From contig JAFUJY010000045.1 in the NCBI GenBank assembly GCA_017467985.1, positions 1 to 13,426 on the forward strand: DNA of 13,426 nucleotides, read 5' to 3'. This DNA comes from Bacillota bacterium (GTDB lineage: Bacteria; Bacillota; Clostridia; Lachnospirales; Bianqueaceae). Positions within the stretch are counted from its first letter, which is position 1; every line of letters begins with the position of its first letter. The notes beneath the pieces were generated by a model, which searched no databases, was not told where the DNA came from, and worked only from the letters and a program-made list of their open reading frames with translations. The position numbers and the translations under genes are program-made. Of the stretch, positions 1 through 6,495 are shown one piece after another.

Positions 1-842
1 AATGTAAGATAGCGTCGAACTCCCTTTTCTGTTCGCTGGCACGCCAAATAGCGACAATGGGTATCGGTCAGCTGAGCCACAAAGGTTCGATTCAGCTTCT
101 CCGTTTTTGCTGAATAGGACGCTTCCCTGGCAATCAGTTCCACGCCTTCGATGCCATGCACCTCCGCCCTGCCGGTCACTTCCATGTCATAATAATGATC
201 GCACTTGCCGGAGGGCATATCATACATGCCCCAGGACAGCTTTTCCCCCAGTCTGGGCACCAAAAACCAGCCCATCAGTTCCTCCCAGCGTACTTCAAAG
301 GGCTCTTCATCAACCTTTTCAATTCGATACTTGGGCATATATTCCGGTAATTTTTTCATAGTACAGTCTCCTTTCGGCGGATATGGATATTTATTCTTAA
401 ACTGCTTCCGGGCATAGTGCAGGCGGCTTTTGACCGTACCCACTGGGATATCCAGCCGTTTTGCGATCTCACTTTGGGGCAGTTCCTTAAAATAATACAG
501 ATACAAAATCTGCTTTTCCTTATCCTCCAGCTGCTCCAAAGTCTCCCGCACCGCGCTAACCACACCGTGACGGCCCATGGTCTCCTCACTTACCCGCATC
601 ACTTCCAGGGGGATCTCCAATTGTCTGGCCTTTTCCCGAAAATAATCGTTGCAGCGGTTGCGGGCAATGGTCAGGATCCACGGCTTGAAAGACCCACGAT
701 CTTTCAGCATGTCCAGCTTCTGGTATGCGGTGACAATCACATCCTGCAAAATATCCTCCGCATCCGCCTGGCTGGGCAGCCGGTACCGGACAAACCGCTC
801 CACCGCTGCTTTGCACTCTGTCAATAGTTGTTCAAACTCCAT
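1..842 (-). CDS. ECF sigma factor fused to an uncharacterised C-terminal domain (3' end cut by window edge)
   Basis: An open frame runs from ATG at 842 to the left edge (280 residues visible) with no stop. Residues about 1-70 form sigma region 2 (AEDILQDV, then KPWILTIARNRCNDYF). Residues about 98-148 form sigma region 4, with the helix-turn-helix LPQSEIAKRLDIPVGTVKSR followed by LHYARKQF. The sigma part therefore directs RNA polymerase to a dedicated promoter set. A typical ECF factor would end near residue 155-160. This frame instead continues through a YPYPPKGDCT linker into at least 120 more residues rich in charged and aromatic residues (for example RWEELMGWFLVPRLGEKLSW and GKCDHYYDMEVTG), which I cannot assign to a named domain. 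No anti-sigma gene is visible, so the extension may do the sensing or autoinhibition (inference). The start is supported by AGGAGGTGAGGAT just upstream. The sigma assignment is firm; the role of the C-terminal domain is unknown. Confidence 0.88.
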   Translation of the reverse strand, partial: MEFEQLLTECKAAVERFVRYRLPSQADAEDILQDVIVTAYQKLDMLKDRGSFKPWILTIARNRCNDYFREKARQLEIPLEVMRVSEETMGRHGVVSAVRETLEQLEDKEKQILYLYYFKELPQSEIAKRLDIPVGTVKSRLHYARKQFKNKYPYPPKGDCTMKKLPEYMPKYRIEKVDEEPFEVRWEELMGWFLVPRLGEKLSWGMYDMPSGKCDHYYDMEVTGRAEVHGIEGVELIAREASYSAKTEKLNRTFVAQLTDTHCRYLACQRTEKGVRRYLT

Positions 843-866
843 ATCCTCACCTCCTCATTTTGATAT

Positions 867-880
867 TGAAATCGATTTCA
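867..880. promoter_or_regulatory. Perfect 14-bp palindrome, cre/LacI-family-like operator
   Basis: TGAAATCGATTTCA is a perfect palindrome with a central CG. It satisfies every position of the catabolite response element pattern TGWNANCGNTNWCA used by CcpA, and has the general shape of LacI/GalR operators. It sits at or just after the predicted transcription start of the sigma factor gene and upstream of its ribosome binding site, a position where bound repressor would block initiation or clearance. The regulator is not in the window. Confidence 0.5.
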
Positions 881-888
881 CCTATATA

Positions 889-914
889 GACGAAGATGAG
901 GACCAAAAGGTTCA
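889..914 (-). promoter_or_regulatory. ECF-type promoter of the sigma factor gene (likely autoregulated)
   Basis: On the minus strand TGAACC (914-909) is followed after exactly 16 bases by CGTC (892-889) and then TATATAGG. This is the TGAAAC-N16-CGTC layout known for ECF sigma promoters of Firmicutes (SigM/SigW/SigV type). No good sigma-A promoter is visible in the same gap. Because it lies directly upstream of an ECF sigma gene, autoregulation is the natural reading. Transcription would start near 881-883. Confidence 0.7.
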
Positions 915-920
915 TTTTCT

Positions 921-952
921 AAAAAAATAAAGCGCCAATCGGCGCATTTATT
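921..952 (-). terminator. Intrinsic terminator of the metallophosphatase gene
   Basis: On the minus strand the stop codon TAA (950-948) leads straight into the hairpin GCGCC-GATT-GGCGC (945-932), extended by an A/T stem after one mismatch, followed by TTTATTTTTTT. The stop codon lies within the extended stem. This isolates the phosphatase from the sigma factor gene downstream. Confidence 0.85.
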
Positions 953-2237
953 CTTTTACGGTCTCAAAGTACAGCCGACCGTCAGCATCATTGTATGTAA
1001 AACAAATCATGTCATCACCAATCCGACAAGCCTGATGCCCCTGATAAATAAAGGTTTCACCCAAGTCCGGCGGTAAATTGGCACGCACATCTTCTTTGAA
1101 TACACACTTTTCCCAGTCCTTTTCCCGCATAAAGCGCTGCTTTTCCCGGTAAGCATGACTGTAAATCTTGTCGCCGCATACTCGCCATACGCAGGTTTCG
1201 TCGATGGTATAGGTTTCTAATATGTCCTTATCACTGTAGTGCAGCGTGCCATTGGCAATGCCATGAACTGTGTCGATCTCCCATAAATAGTCATTATCAG
1301 TCTGGGCATAGACCATGCTGTTTTTTCCCACTTTCAGGCCGCCTGACACCACCGCGCCGCAGCCGGCAGCAAATTTTTTGGTAATAGGCCGCTCTTCTCG
1401 CTGCTGGGGACGGACCTCCAATGATTGACGATAATCTTCACTGATGCATTTACTGTCGTGATCATAGGTAGAAACGATAATCTCTCCATGATTCACATCC
1501 ACTACCCGGGTATGATGCTGGCCATCCCTGGATGCGGATGTGGCACAGCCCGTAACAAAGTACACCAAACCATCCCGCACATTCATGCTGTCCCGGTGAT
1601 GATGACCCATATGATAGTGTCCATTGAACCACATAATGATTTGACGATATTCATCCGCCAGGTCGATCCAGCGCTGATAACCATGGTCCTGATCCATATA
1701 GGCGTTGGTTGCCCGCACATGGGTCTGGGGTACGGTCAACAAACCGCTCTCCACGATGGGTGCGTGGGTCACCATAATGGCCGGCTTCTCCGGATCTTTT
1801 TCCAGTTGGGCCTTGATCTGGTCAAAATGCTCGTCGCTGACGTAACATTCATTCACCGTCCAGCAGTCGCCCTTTTTCTGGCTGTCACTATGGATAATAA
1901 ATACCCGAAAATCTTCAAATTCCAACACCTGGTTGCAGGGCTTTTTCCCAAAGGCTTTTTCATAGTTGGCTGCAGCCCGACCATTGGGATAAATGCACTC
2001 TCCCGCCTCATGCTGCACGTCGTGATTACCCACCATAGGAATAAAAGTCCCGCAGTTTAGATTTTTGAAAGCTTGGGCAATAGTATCAAAGGCCTCATAG
2101 GCCCCAAAGATCTCTCCATAAGCATAATCACCCAGCACAATGACTGCATCCGCCTCTAAAGTATTAATCTCATCTACAATATGATCTATTTTTTCGCCTG
2201 CACGATACTGCAGGTCTCCCACCAAAACAACTCTCAT
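948..2237 (-). CDS. Calcineurin-like metallophosphoesterase
   Basis: This 429-residue cytoplasmic protein has no signal peptide and carries the metallophosphatase motifs in order: GDLQ (residues 7-10), GDY (36-38), GNHD (70-73), THAP (157-160) and GHYH (206-209). These bind two metal ions and hydrolyse a phosphoester. The first motif is usually D-x-H; here it is D8-L-Q10, so one metal ligand is changed. Residues from about 290 on form a separate beta-rich region (WEIDTVHGIANG, CVWRVCGDKIYSH) that I do not recognise. The start at 2237 follows GAGGTGATCTG at good spacing. The gene has its own promoter (2256-2284) and terminator, so it is monocistronic. It is divergent from a beta-helix glycosidase-like gene and may share its control region. 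The family is certain; the substrate is unknown. Confidence 0.87.
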   Translation of the reverse strand: MRVVLVGDLQYRAGEKIDHIVDEINTLEADAVIVLGDYAYGEIFGAYEAFDTIAQAFKNLNCGTFIPMVGNHDVQHEAGECIYPNGRAAANYEKAFGKKPCNQVLEFEDFRVFIIHSDSQKKGDCWTVNECYVSDEHFDQIKAQLEKDPEKPAIMVTHAPIVESGLLTVPQTHVRATNAYMDQDHGYQRWIDLADEYRQIIMWFNGHYHMGHHHRDSMNVRDGLVYFVTGCATSASRDGQHHTRVVDVNHGEIIVSTYDHDSKCISEDYRQSLEVRPQQREERPITKKFAAGCGAVVSGGLKVGKNSMVYAQTDNDYLWEIDTVHGIANGTLHYSDKDILETYTIDETCVWRVCGDKIYSHAYREKQRFMREKDWEKCVFKEDVRANLPPDLGETFIYQGHQACRIGDDMICFTYNDADGRLYFETVKE

Positions 2238-2255
2238 CAGATCACCTCATAGGTC

Positions 2256-2284
2256 AATATATCACAAGTGACATGAGATGTCAA
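2256..2284 (-). promoter_or_regulatory. Sigma-A promoter of the metallophosphatase gene, with embedded dyad
   Basis: On the minus strand TTGACA (2284-2279) and TATATT (2261-2256) are separated by 17 bases, a near-consensus promoter. A perfect dyad, TGACAT-GAG-ATGTCA (2269-2283), overlaps the -35 box and the adjoining spacer. A protein bound there would occlude RNA polymerase. Confidence 0.75.
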
Positions 2285-2301
2285 CCCAAAGCTTGTACCA
2301 A

Positions 2302-2366
2302 ACCGTAGGACAGAATGCAATATTTTGGTCGCTTTTGACACAAATTATTGCATTTTGTCCTACGGT
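2302..2366. repeat. Large inverted repeat in the divergent promoter region
   Basis: The left arm (2302-2322, beginning ACCGTAGGACAG) and right arm (2346-2366, ending TTGTCCTACGGT) are reverse complements over 21 bp with one mismatch. After one unpaired position the match continues for four more pairs inward (TTTG/CAAA). Arm centres are 44 bp apart, about four helical turns. The repeat lies roughly 50-120 bp upstream of both predicted transcription starts (minus gene near 2249, plus gene near 2424), which suits a shared activator or looping site better than a terminator. There is no T-tract after either arm. Confidence 0.8.
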
Positions 2367-2388
2367 AAAAAATGCCTCGCCAGGCCAC

Positions 2389-2417
2389 TTGCACTCCCCC
2401 ACTTTTCGTGCTACAAT
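2389..2417 (+). promoter_or_regulatory. Predicted promoter of the GH28-related gene
   Basis: TTGCAC (2389-2394) and TACAAT (2412-2417) are separated by 17 bases. The -10 box is good and the -35 box weak, which would suit activator dependence on the inverted repeat just upstream. Confidence 0.55.
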
Positions 2418-2450
2418 AAATCAAAATCCCTCATAAAGGAGGTTCCTATC

Positions 2451-3581
2451 ATGATTTCTGTAAAAGATTATAACGCTATCGGCAATGGTTTTACCGATGA
2501 TACCAAGGCTTTCCAGCAGGCACTGGATTCCGGCAGCGATACGATTCTCATTCCCCACGGAGCATACATCATCAGCGAAACGCTGCTGGTACACAGCAAC
2601 ACCACCATTTTGGCAGAACCCACCGCCCGCATTGTAATGGACGGCGAGACCCCCAAGCTGCAGGGGCGCTTCCTGCTGACCAATGCCGACTGGGAGAAGG
2701 GCAACACCAATATCGCCATTATCGGCGGTGTGTGGGACGGCAATAACCAGGGTGAAGCCAATTTCAAAGGTGACATTTTCGATACCACTCGCTTTTCCGG
2801 TGCTGTATTGAACTTTTTCAATGTAGATGGGCTAAAGCTGGATGGCCTCACCGTGGCCAACTCCGTTACCTATAACATTCGCATGGCCAAGCTTTCTAAC
2901 TTTACCATCGAAAATATCAGCTTTTTCAGCGACAAACTGGCCTACAATCAGGACGGTCTGCACTTTAACGGAGAGGTTCGTAACGGCAAAGTTAAGAATA
3001 TCCGCGCCCTGTCCAAGGGACAGACCAATGACGACCTGATTGCCCTAAACGCCGACGATTCCATGGAGCGAGTGGAAAACATCGGTATGACCCGGGGCGA
3101 TATTGAGAATTTGGTCATTGAAAATGTTTATGCAGAAGACTGCCATACCATCGTGCGCATGTTCAGCGTGGATTCTGCCATCCGTAATATAACCCTGCGT
3201 AATATTCAAGGCGGCTTCCGTTTTTATGCCATTAATGCCGACGCCGGCCGTTACTGCCGCACGCCTGTTTTTGATGACAGCGAGTGGCCCAATGGTGTGG
3301 GACGCATCGAAAATGTTCTGGTGGAAAACATGACCTGTTACTGCACAAATAAAGAACAACAGCAGCCTGCCATTACCCTGGAGTCCCTGGCGGACGGTCT
3401 GGAACTGCGCAATTTCAATTTGATCCATCAGCCAGGTAATCCCTATGAGCAGCCCGCTTTCCTAGCCTGTTATGTTCCCGGAACCGCCGTCGATTTCGAC
3501 GGACACACTGCCGCCATCCGAACTCGTATCGAGTCTTTGGGCATTGACAATTTCCGAAATCTCACCGTGACCAAACTGTAA
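2451..3581 (+). CDS. GH28-related right-handed beta-helix protein (polygalacturonase-like)
   Basis: This is a 376-residue protein. The N-terminus SVKDYNAIGNGFTDDTKAFQ is the hallmark opening of pectate-lyase/GH28 beta-helix proteins, followed by many short strands with N/I/G turns (FTIENISFF, IENLVIENVYAED, IRNITLRNIQGG). NQDGLH (D168) and NDD (D194, D195) sit where GH28 enzymes carry their catalytic NTD and DD motifs. The later GHG and RIK motifs are not recognisable, so the reaction (hydrolysis of galacturonan or a related glycan, or a lyase) is uncertain. No signal peptide is present, so it probably acts in the cytoplasm on imported oligosaccharides. I chose ATG 2451 because AAAGGAGG (2435-2442) lies 8 bases before it. 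An upstream in-frame TTG at 2325 falls inside the inverted repeat and ahead of the promoter. The GH2 gene follows 119 bp downstream with no terminator between. Confidence 0.8.
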   Translation: MISVKDYNAIGNGFTDDTKAFQQALDSGSDTILIPHGAYIISETLLVHSNTTILAEPTARIVMDGETPKLQGRFLLTNADWEKGNTNIAIIGGVWDGNNQGEANFKGDIFDTTRFSGAVLNFFNVDGLKLDGLTVANSVTYNIRMAKLSNFTIENISFFSDKLAYNQDGLHFNGEVRNGKVKNIRALSKGQTNDDLIALNADDSMERVENIGMTRGDIENLVIENVYAEDCHTIVRMFSVDSAIRNITLRNIQGGFRFYAINADAGRYCRTPVFDDSEWPNGVGRIENVLVENMTCYCTNKEQQQPAITLESLADGLELRNFNLIHQPGNPYEQPAFLACYVPGTAVDFDGHTAAIRTRIESLGIDNFRNLTVTKL

Positions 3582-3639
3582 AAATCATTGCATTTATTCT
3601 CTTTTTCTTTGTAAATGTCAAAAACTATGCCAAGTATCA

Positions 3640-3669
3640 TTGCCAGTCAAAGAACTTCTATGTTATACT
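3640..3669 (+). promoter_or_regulatory. Predicted promoter of the large GH2 gene
   Basis: TTGCCA (3640-3645) and TATACT (3664-3669), spaced 18 bases, form a good sigma-A promoter in the 119-bp gap. The gap contains no hairpin terminator, so read-through from the GH28-like gene is also likely. A direct repeat of the form GTCAAA(A/G)AACT occurs at 3617-3626 and 3646-3656, the second copy abutting the -35 box, and could be a regulator site (weak). Confidence 0.55.
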
Positions 3670-3700
3670 TATCCTATCATATTATGAAAGGATGACTTAC

Positions 3701-6451
3701 ATGGAACATCTTGTACTCAATGGCACTTGGCAATTTTCATATCAGCCCGAAGGCCAGCTGGTGACGGAGAACATCCCTCCTCTGAAGCTGTTTGACGCTG
3801 TCATGCCCGTTCCCGGTTACTGGGACGACAACTTGGACAGTCTAAAGCGCACTATCGTCTGGTCCCGTGATATTCGCTTAAATCCTAATTATCGTAAAAT
3901 CGAATACCCCCTGGGCAGCGGCAAGCCCTTTGACACCGCTCTGCCCTATTTAATTGGAAACGGCTGGTACCGCAAGATGCTGCATGCACCGGAAAACCTA
4001 GAAGATCAGGTCCTCCTTCTGACCGTTCCCGGCGCGGTGACGGACATCGCAGTATTTGTCAACAAGCAGCGAGTAGCCTTCCATCAGAATCACATGACCG
4101 GTATCTGCGTCCCGATTCAGGACTATTTGCAGCCCGGTCAGGACAATGAACTGCTGTTGGCTGTCAGCAACGAGCGCCGCAATGTGATCAGCTGTGGTTA
4201 TCGTGGATTCAAGGGCTTTACCGGTGGTATTTATGGCGATGTAACTCTGCATCAGGCCGCATATTGCGCCGTCACCGATGTATACGCCTGCCCCTCAGAA
4301 GATCTGAACACTCTAACCGTCAACGCCCAGCTGCAGCACTCTGCCACAGCTGCCGATGTGACTTTAGAATACTCTCTGTACGCTCCTGACACCCATAAGC
4401 GGGTCTGCCATACTTTCTCCAAGGACACCCAAATCACCTGGGACAGTGCCCATCTGCGTCCCTGGTCCGATCAGGATCCTTACCTGTATACTCTGGAAGT
4501 GAAGACCTATGTAAATGACGAACTGTGCGATACCCATCAGCAGAACTTTGGTCTGCGCCGCATGGCTATTCGCGGTCAGGAGATCTTGATCAACGGTCAC
4601 CCCGTAATTCTGCGTGGTTTTACTGAGCACGGCTATTATCCCCTGACTTGTACCGCACCTCTGGATGCGGCTTATTATCGGGATGCTATGCGCAAATATC
4701 GCCAGATTGGCTTCAACTGGATTCGCTTCCATACAAATGTTCCCAATGAGGATTATTTGACCGCTGCCGATGAATACGGTATGCTGATCCAGGTGGAGGC
4801 TCCCAACGAATTTACCGATCCCATGTGGACCGATATTCTGCTCAAGTGCCGCAAGCACCCCAGCGTTGTGCTGTACTGCTGCGGTAACGAGGTGCGCATC
4901 AAGCATCATGTCATCGACCGCTTTGAAAAGCTGGCCGCTGAGCAAAAGGAACTGGTGCCCGACACCCTGTTCAGCCCCATGCAAGCGCTGCTGGATGCGG
5001 ACGGACATTTTGAAGAAGAGGGTCAGCCCATCGTGGACTTCCCCTTCCCCCACAACAAGACCAAGCTGGATCGTCTGAAGCAGTTTGACGTTCTGCAGCC
5101 CCATCGCCATATCGGTATCGACCTGATCGAACCCACCTGGCAGGAGTTAGAACCCCTGGTAGCTTACTATGAAAAGCCTTATACTAGCCACGAACTGGGT
5201 ATTCATGACTCCTACATCAATCTGGATTTGGAAAAACGTTATGAAGGCACCCGTATCGGCACAGACCTGTACTCCGGCGCCCGCAAGCAGCTGGATGAAG
5301 CCGGTATGCTGCCCATGGCCCCCACCTATTTCCGTCACTCCTGTTACTGGACAGCCGCTATCCGCAAACTGGAAGTGGAACGTCTGCGACTGATCAACGG
5401 TGTGTGCGGTTATGACTATCTGGGTGCCATCGATTATCATTGGCATCGCTGCGGTTACACCCCCGGTGTACTGAATGAGTTTTTTGAATTCAAGCCCGGT
5501 GAAAATGCGGTGGACATCCTGCGCTATAATGGTGAAAATCTGGTTCTGGCCGATGTAGTTGCCAAGCGTAACTACTGGTGCGGCGAAACCATTACCTACA
5601 ATGCCTTTGCATCTATTTATGGTGCCCAAGAGCCCGGCAAGGCAACTCTGACCTGGCGTCTGCTGGGTGCCGACGGTCACTGCTATGCCCGTCACAGCCG
5701 CTCCTTTGATGCCATCGAGACCCATCACAAGTTCAGTCTGAGTGAGATCAGTGTCACTGCACCCCTTCTGGCGAAGCCGGAGCACTGCAAACTGCAGCTG
5801 ACCCTGGACTGCGACCATTATTATCTGGAAAACGAATATGATTTCTGGATCTTCCCCCAGATTCAGGCCCATCCCGGCGATGTGCTGGTCTACACTCAGG
5901 ACGATCCCGAACTCATCTCCAAACTGGAACAGGGTGCTAATGTTCTGATCCTCTCCCCGCTGGATATGAAGACCATGCCCATAAACTTTATGAAGGGAAT
6001 GGCCGGCCGGCCCATTGGCTGTACCGCCACCGTACTGCATGATCACCCCATCTGGAAGCACTTCCCCCAGGAGGGCTGGTGTGACTTCCAGTTCTATCCC
6101 ATGATGGTAAGGAGCTGCACCGCAGTCTTCAATGACGACGATCCTCTGCCCTTTGACCCCATTCTGGAGACTGTCAACTCCTACAAGATCATCTTCAAGC
6201 AGGCAGCCATGTTCGAATTTACCGTTGGATCCGGTAAGGCGCTGGTGTGCACCTTCCACTTGGATGGCAACGACCCGGCCCAGGTCACCCTGTTGGCTCA
6301 GATTCTGCGATACATGAACAGCTCTGACTTTGCTCCCAAGCACAAAATGACCGCCCAGCAGGCAGACAAGTTCTTCCACGCCGGCGGCCAGCTGAAGCTG
6401 AGCTACGACCGGGATGTGGGCGTAGATGGAAACGCTGTAGTATTGAAGTAA
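3701..6451 (+). CDS. Glycoside hydrolase family 2 enzyme (large, 916 residues)
   Basis: The N-terminal sugar-binding jelly roll (LNGTWQFSYQ, then GNGWYRKML and LLLTVPGAVTDIAVFVNKQ) is followed by an Ig-like sandwich (PYLYTLEV, FGLRRMAIRG) and a TIM barrel from about residue 300 (ILINGHPVILRGFTEHG). The acid/base is probably E397 in CCGNEV. The nucleophile is probably E498 in TSHELGIH, the HExG form seen in plant-glycan GH2 enzymes. About 250 further residues follow, including a DVLVYTQDDPELISKL region that may be a Rossmann-like accessory domain. There is no signal peptide, so it is cytoplasmic. It would release a beta-linked terminal sugar (galactose, glucuronate or arabinose types are all possible), presumably working with the upstream beta-helix protein. 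ATG 3701 is preferred over ATG 3692 because GAAAGGA (3686-3692) overlaps the latter. The transcript ends at a strong terminator. Confidence 0.87.
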   Translation: MEHLVLNGTWQFSYQPEGQLVTENIPPLKLFDAVMPVPGYWDDNLDSLKRTIVWSRDIRLNPNYRKIEYPLGSGKPFDTALPYLIGNGWYRKMLHAPENLEDQVLLLTVPGAVTDIAVFVNKQRVAFHQNHMTGICVPIQDYLQPGQDNELLLAVSNERRNVISCGYRGFKGFTGGIYGDVTLHQAAYCAVTDVYACPSEDLNTLTVNAQLQHSATAADVTLEYSLYAPDTHKRVCHTFSKDTQITWDSAHLRPWSDQDPYLYTLEVKTYVNDELCDTHQQNFGLRRMAIRGQEILINGHPVILRGFTEHGYYPLTCTAPLDAAYYRDAMRKYRQIGFNWIRFHTNVPNEDYLTAADEYGMLIQVEAPNEFTDPMWTDILLKCRKHPSVVLYCCGNEVRIKHHVIDRFEKLAAEQKELVPDTLFSPMQALLDADGHFEEEGQPIVDFPFPHNKTKLDRLKQFDVLQPHRHIGIDLIEPTWQELEPLVAYYEKPYTSHELGIHDSYINLDLEKRYEGTRIGTDLYSGARKQLDEAGMLPMAPTYFRHSCYWTAAIRKLEVERLRLINGVCGYDYLGAIDYHWHRCGYTPGVLNEFFEFKPGENAVDILRYNGENLVLADVVAKRNYWCGETITYNAFASIYGAQEPGKATLTWRLLGADGHCYARHSRSFDAIETHHKFSLSEISVTAPLLAKPEHCKLQLTLDCDHYYLENEYDFWIFPQIQAHPGDVLVYTQDDPELISKLEQGANVLILSPLDMKTMPINFMKGMAGRPIGCTATVLHDHPIWKHFPQEGWCDFQFYPMMVRSCTAVFNDDDPLPFDPILETVNSYKIIFKQAAMFEFTVGSGKALVCTFHLDGNDPAQVTLLAQILRYMNSSDFAPKHKMTAQQADKFFHAGGQLKLSYDRDVGVDGNAVVLK

Positions 6452-6460
6452 TAACATAAG

Positions 6461-6495
6461 GCCGAGAGATTTTTCGAAATCTCCCGGCTTTTTTT
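6461..6495. terminator. Bidirectional intrinsic terminator between convergent GH2 genes
   Basis: GCCG-A-GAGATTT, a TTCG tetraloop, then AAATCTC-C-CGGC forms an 11-bp stem with one mismatch, followed on the plus strand by seven T. The T-tract contains the stop codon of the convergent minus-strand gene (6496-6494). Read on the minus strand the same hairpin is followed only by a weak T-rich stretch, so it should be strong for the plus gene and moderate for the minus operon. Confidence 0.88.

Noticed and set aside
356..816. Two short minus-strand frames (356-589 and 586-816).
   Set aside because: They are out-of-frame shadows of the ECF sigma factor that spans the same bases.
1425..2060. A 211-codon plus-strand frame inside the metallophosphatase region.
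   Set aside because: The minus-strand frame carries all metallophosphatase motifs; the plus frame has none and no ribosome binding site.
2325..2450. A longer GH28-like protein starting at an in-frame TTG at 2325.
   Set aside because: The extra 42 codons fall in the inverted repeat and promoter, and AAAGGAGG sits properly before ATG 2451.
3605..3654. TTCTTTG...CAAAGAA as a terminator after the GH28-like gene.
   Set aside because: The arms are only 7 bp, A/T-rich, separated by 36 bases and not followed by a T-tract.
5147..6457. A 436-codon open frame on the minus strand, plus another at 4364-5110, opposite the large GH2 gene.
   Set aside because: Both are mirror frames produced by the codon bias of the GH2 gene. 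They lack ribosome binding sites and family motifs and would overlap it fully.
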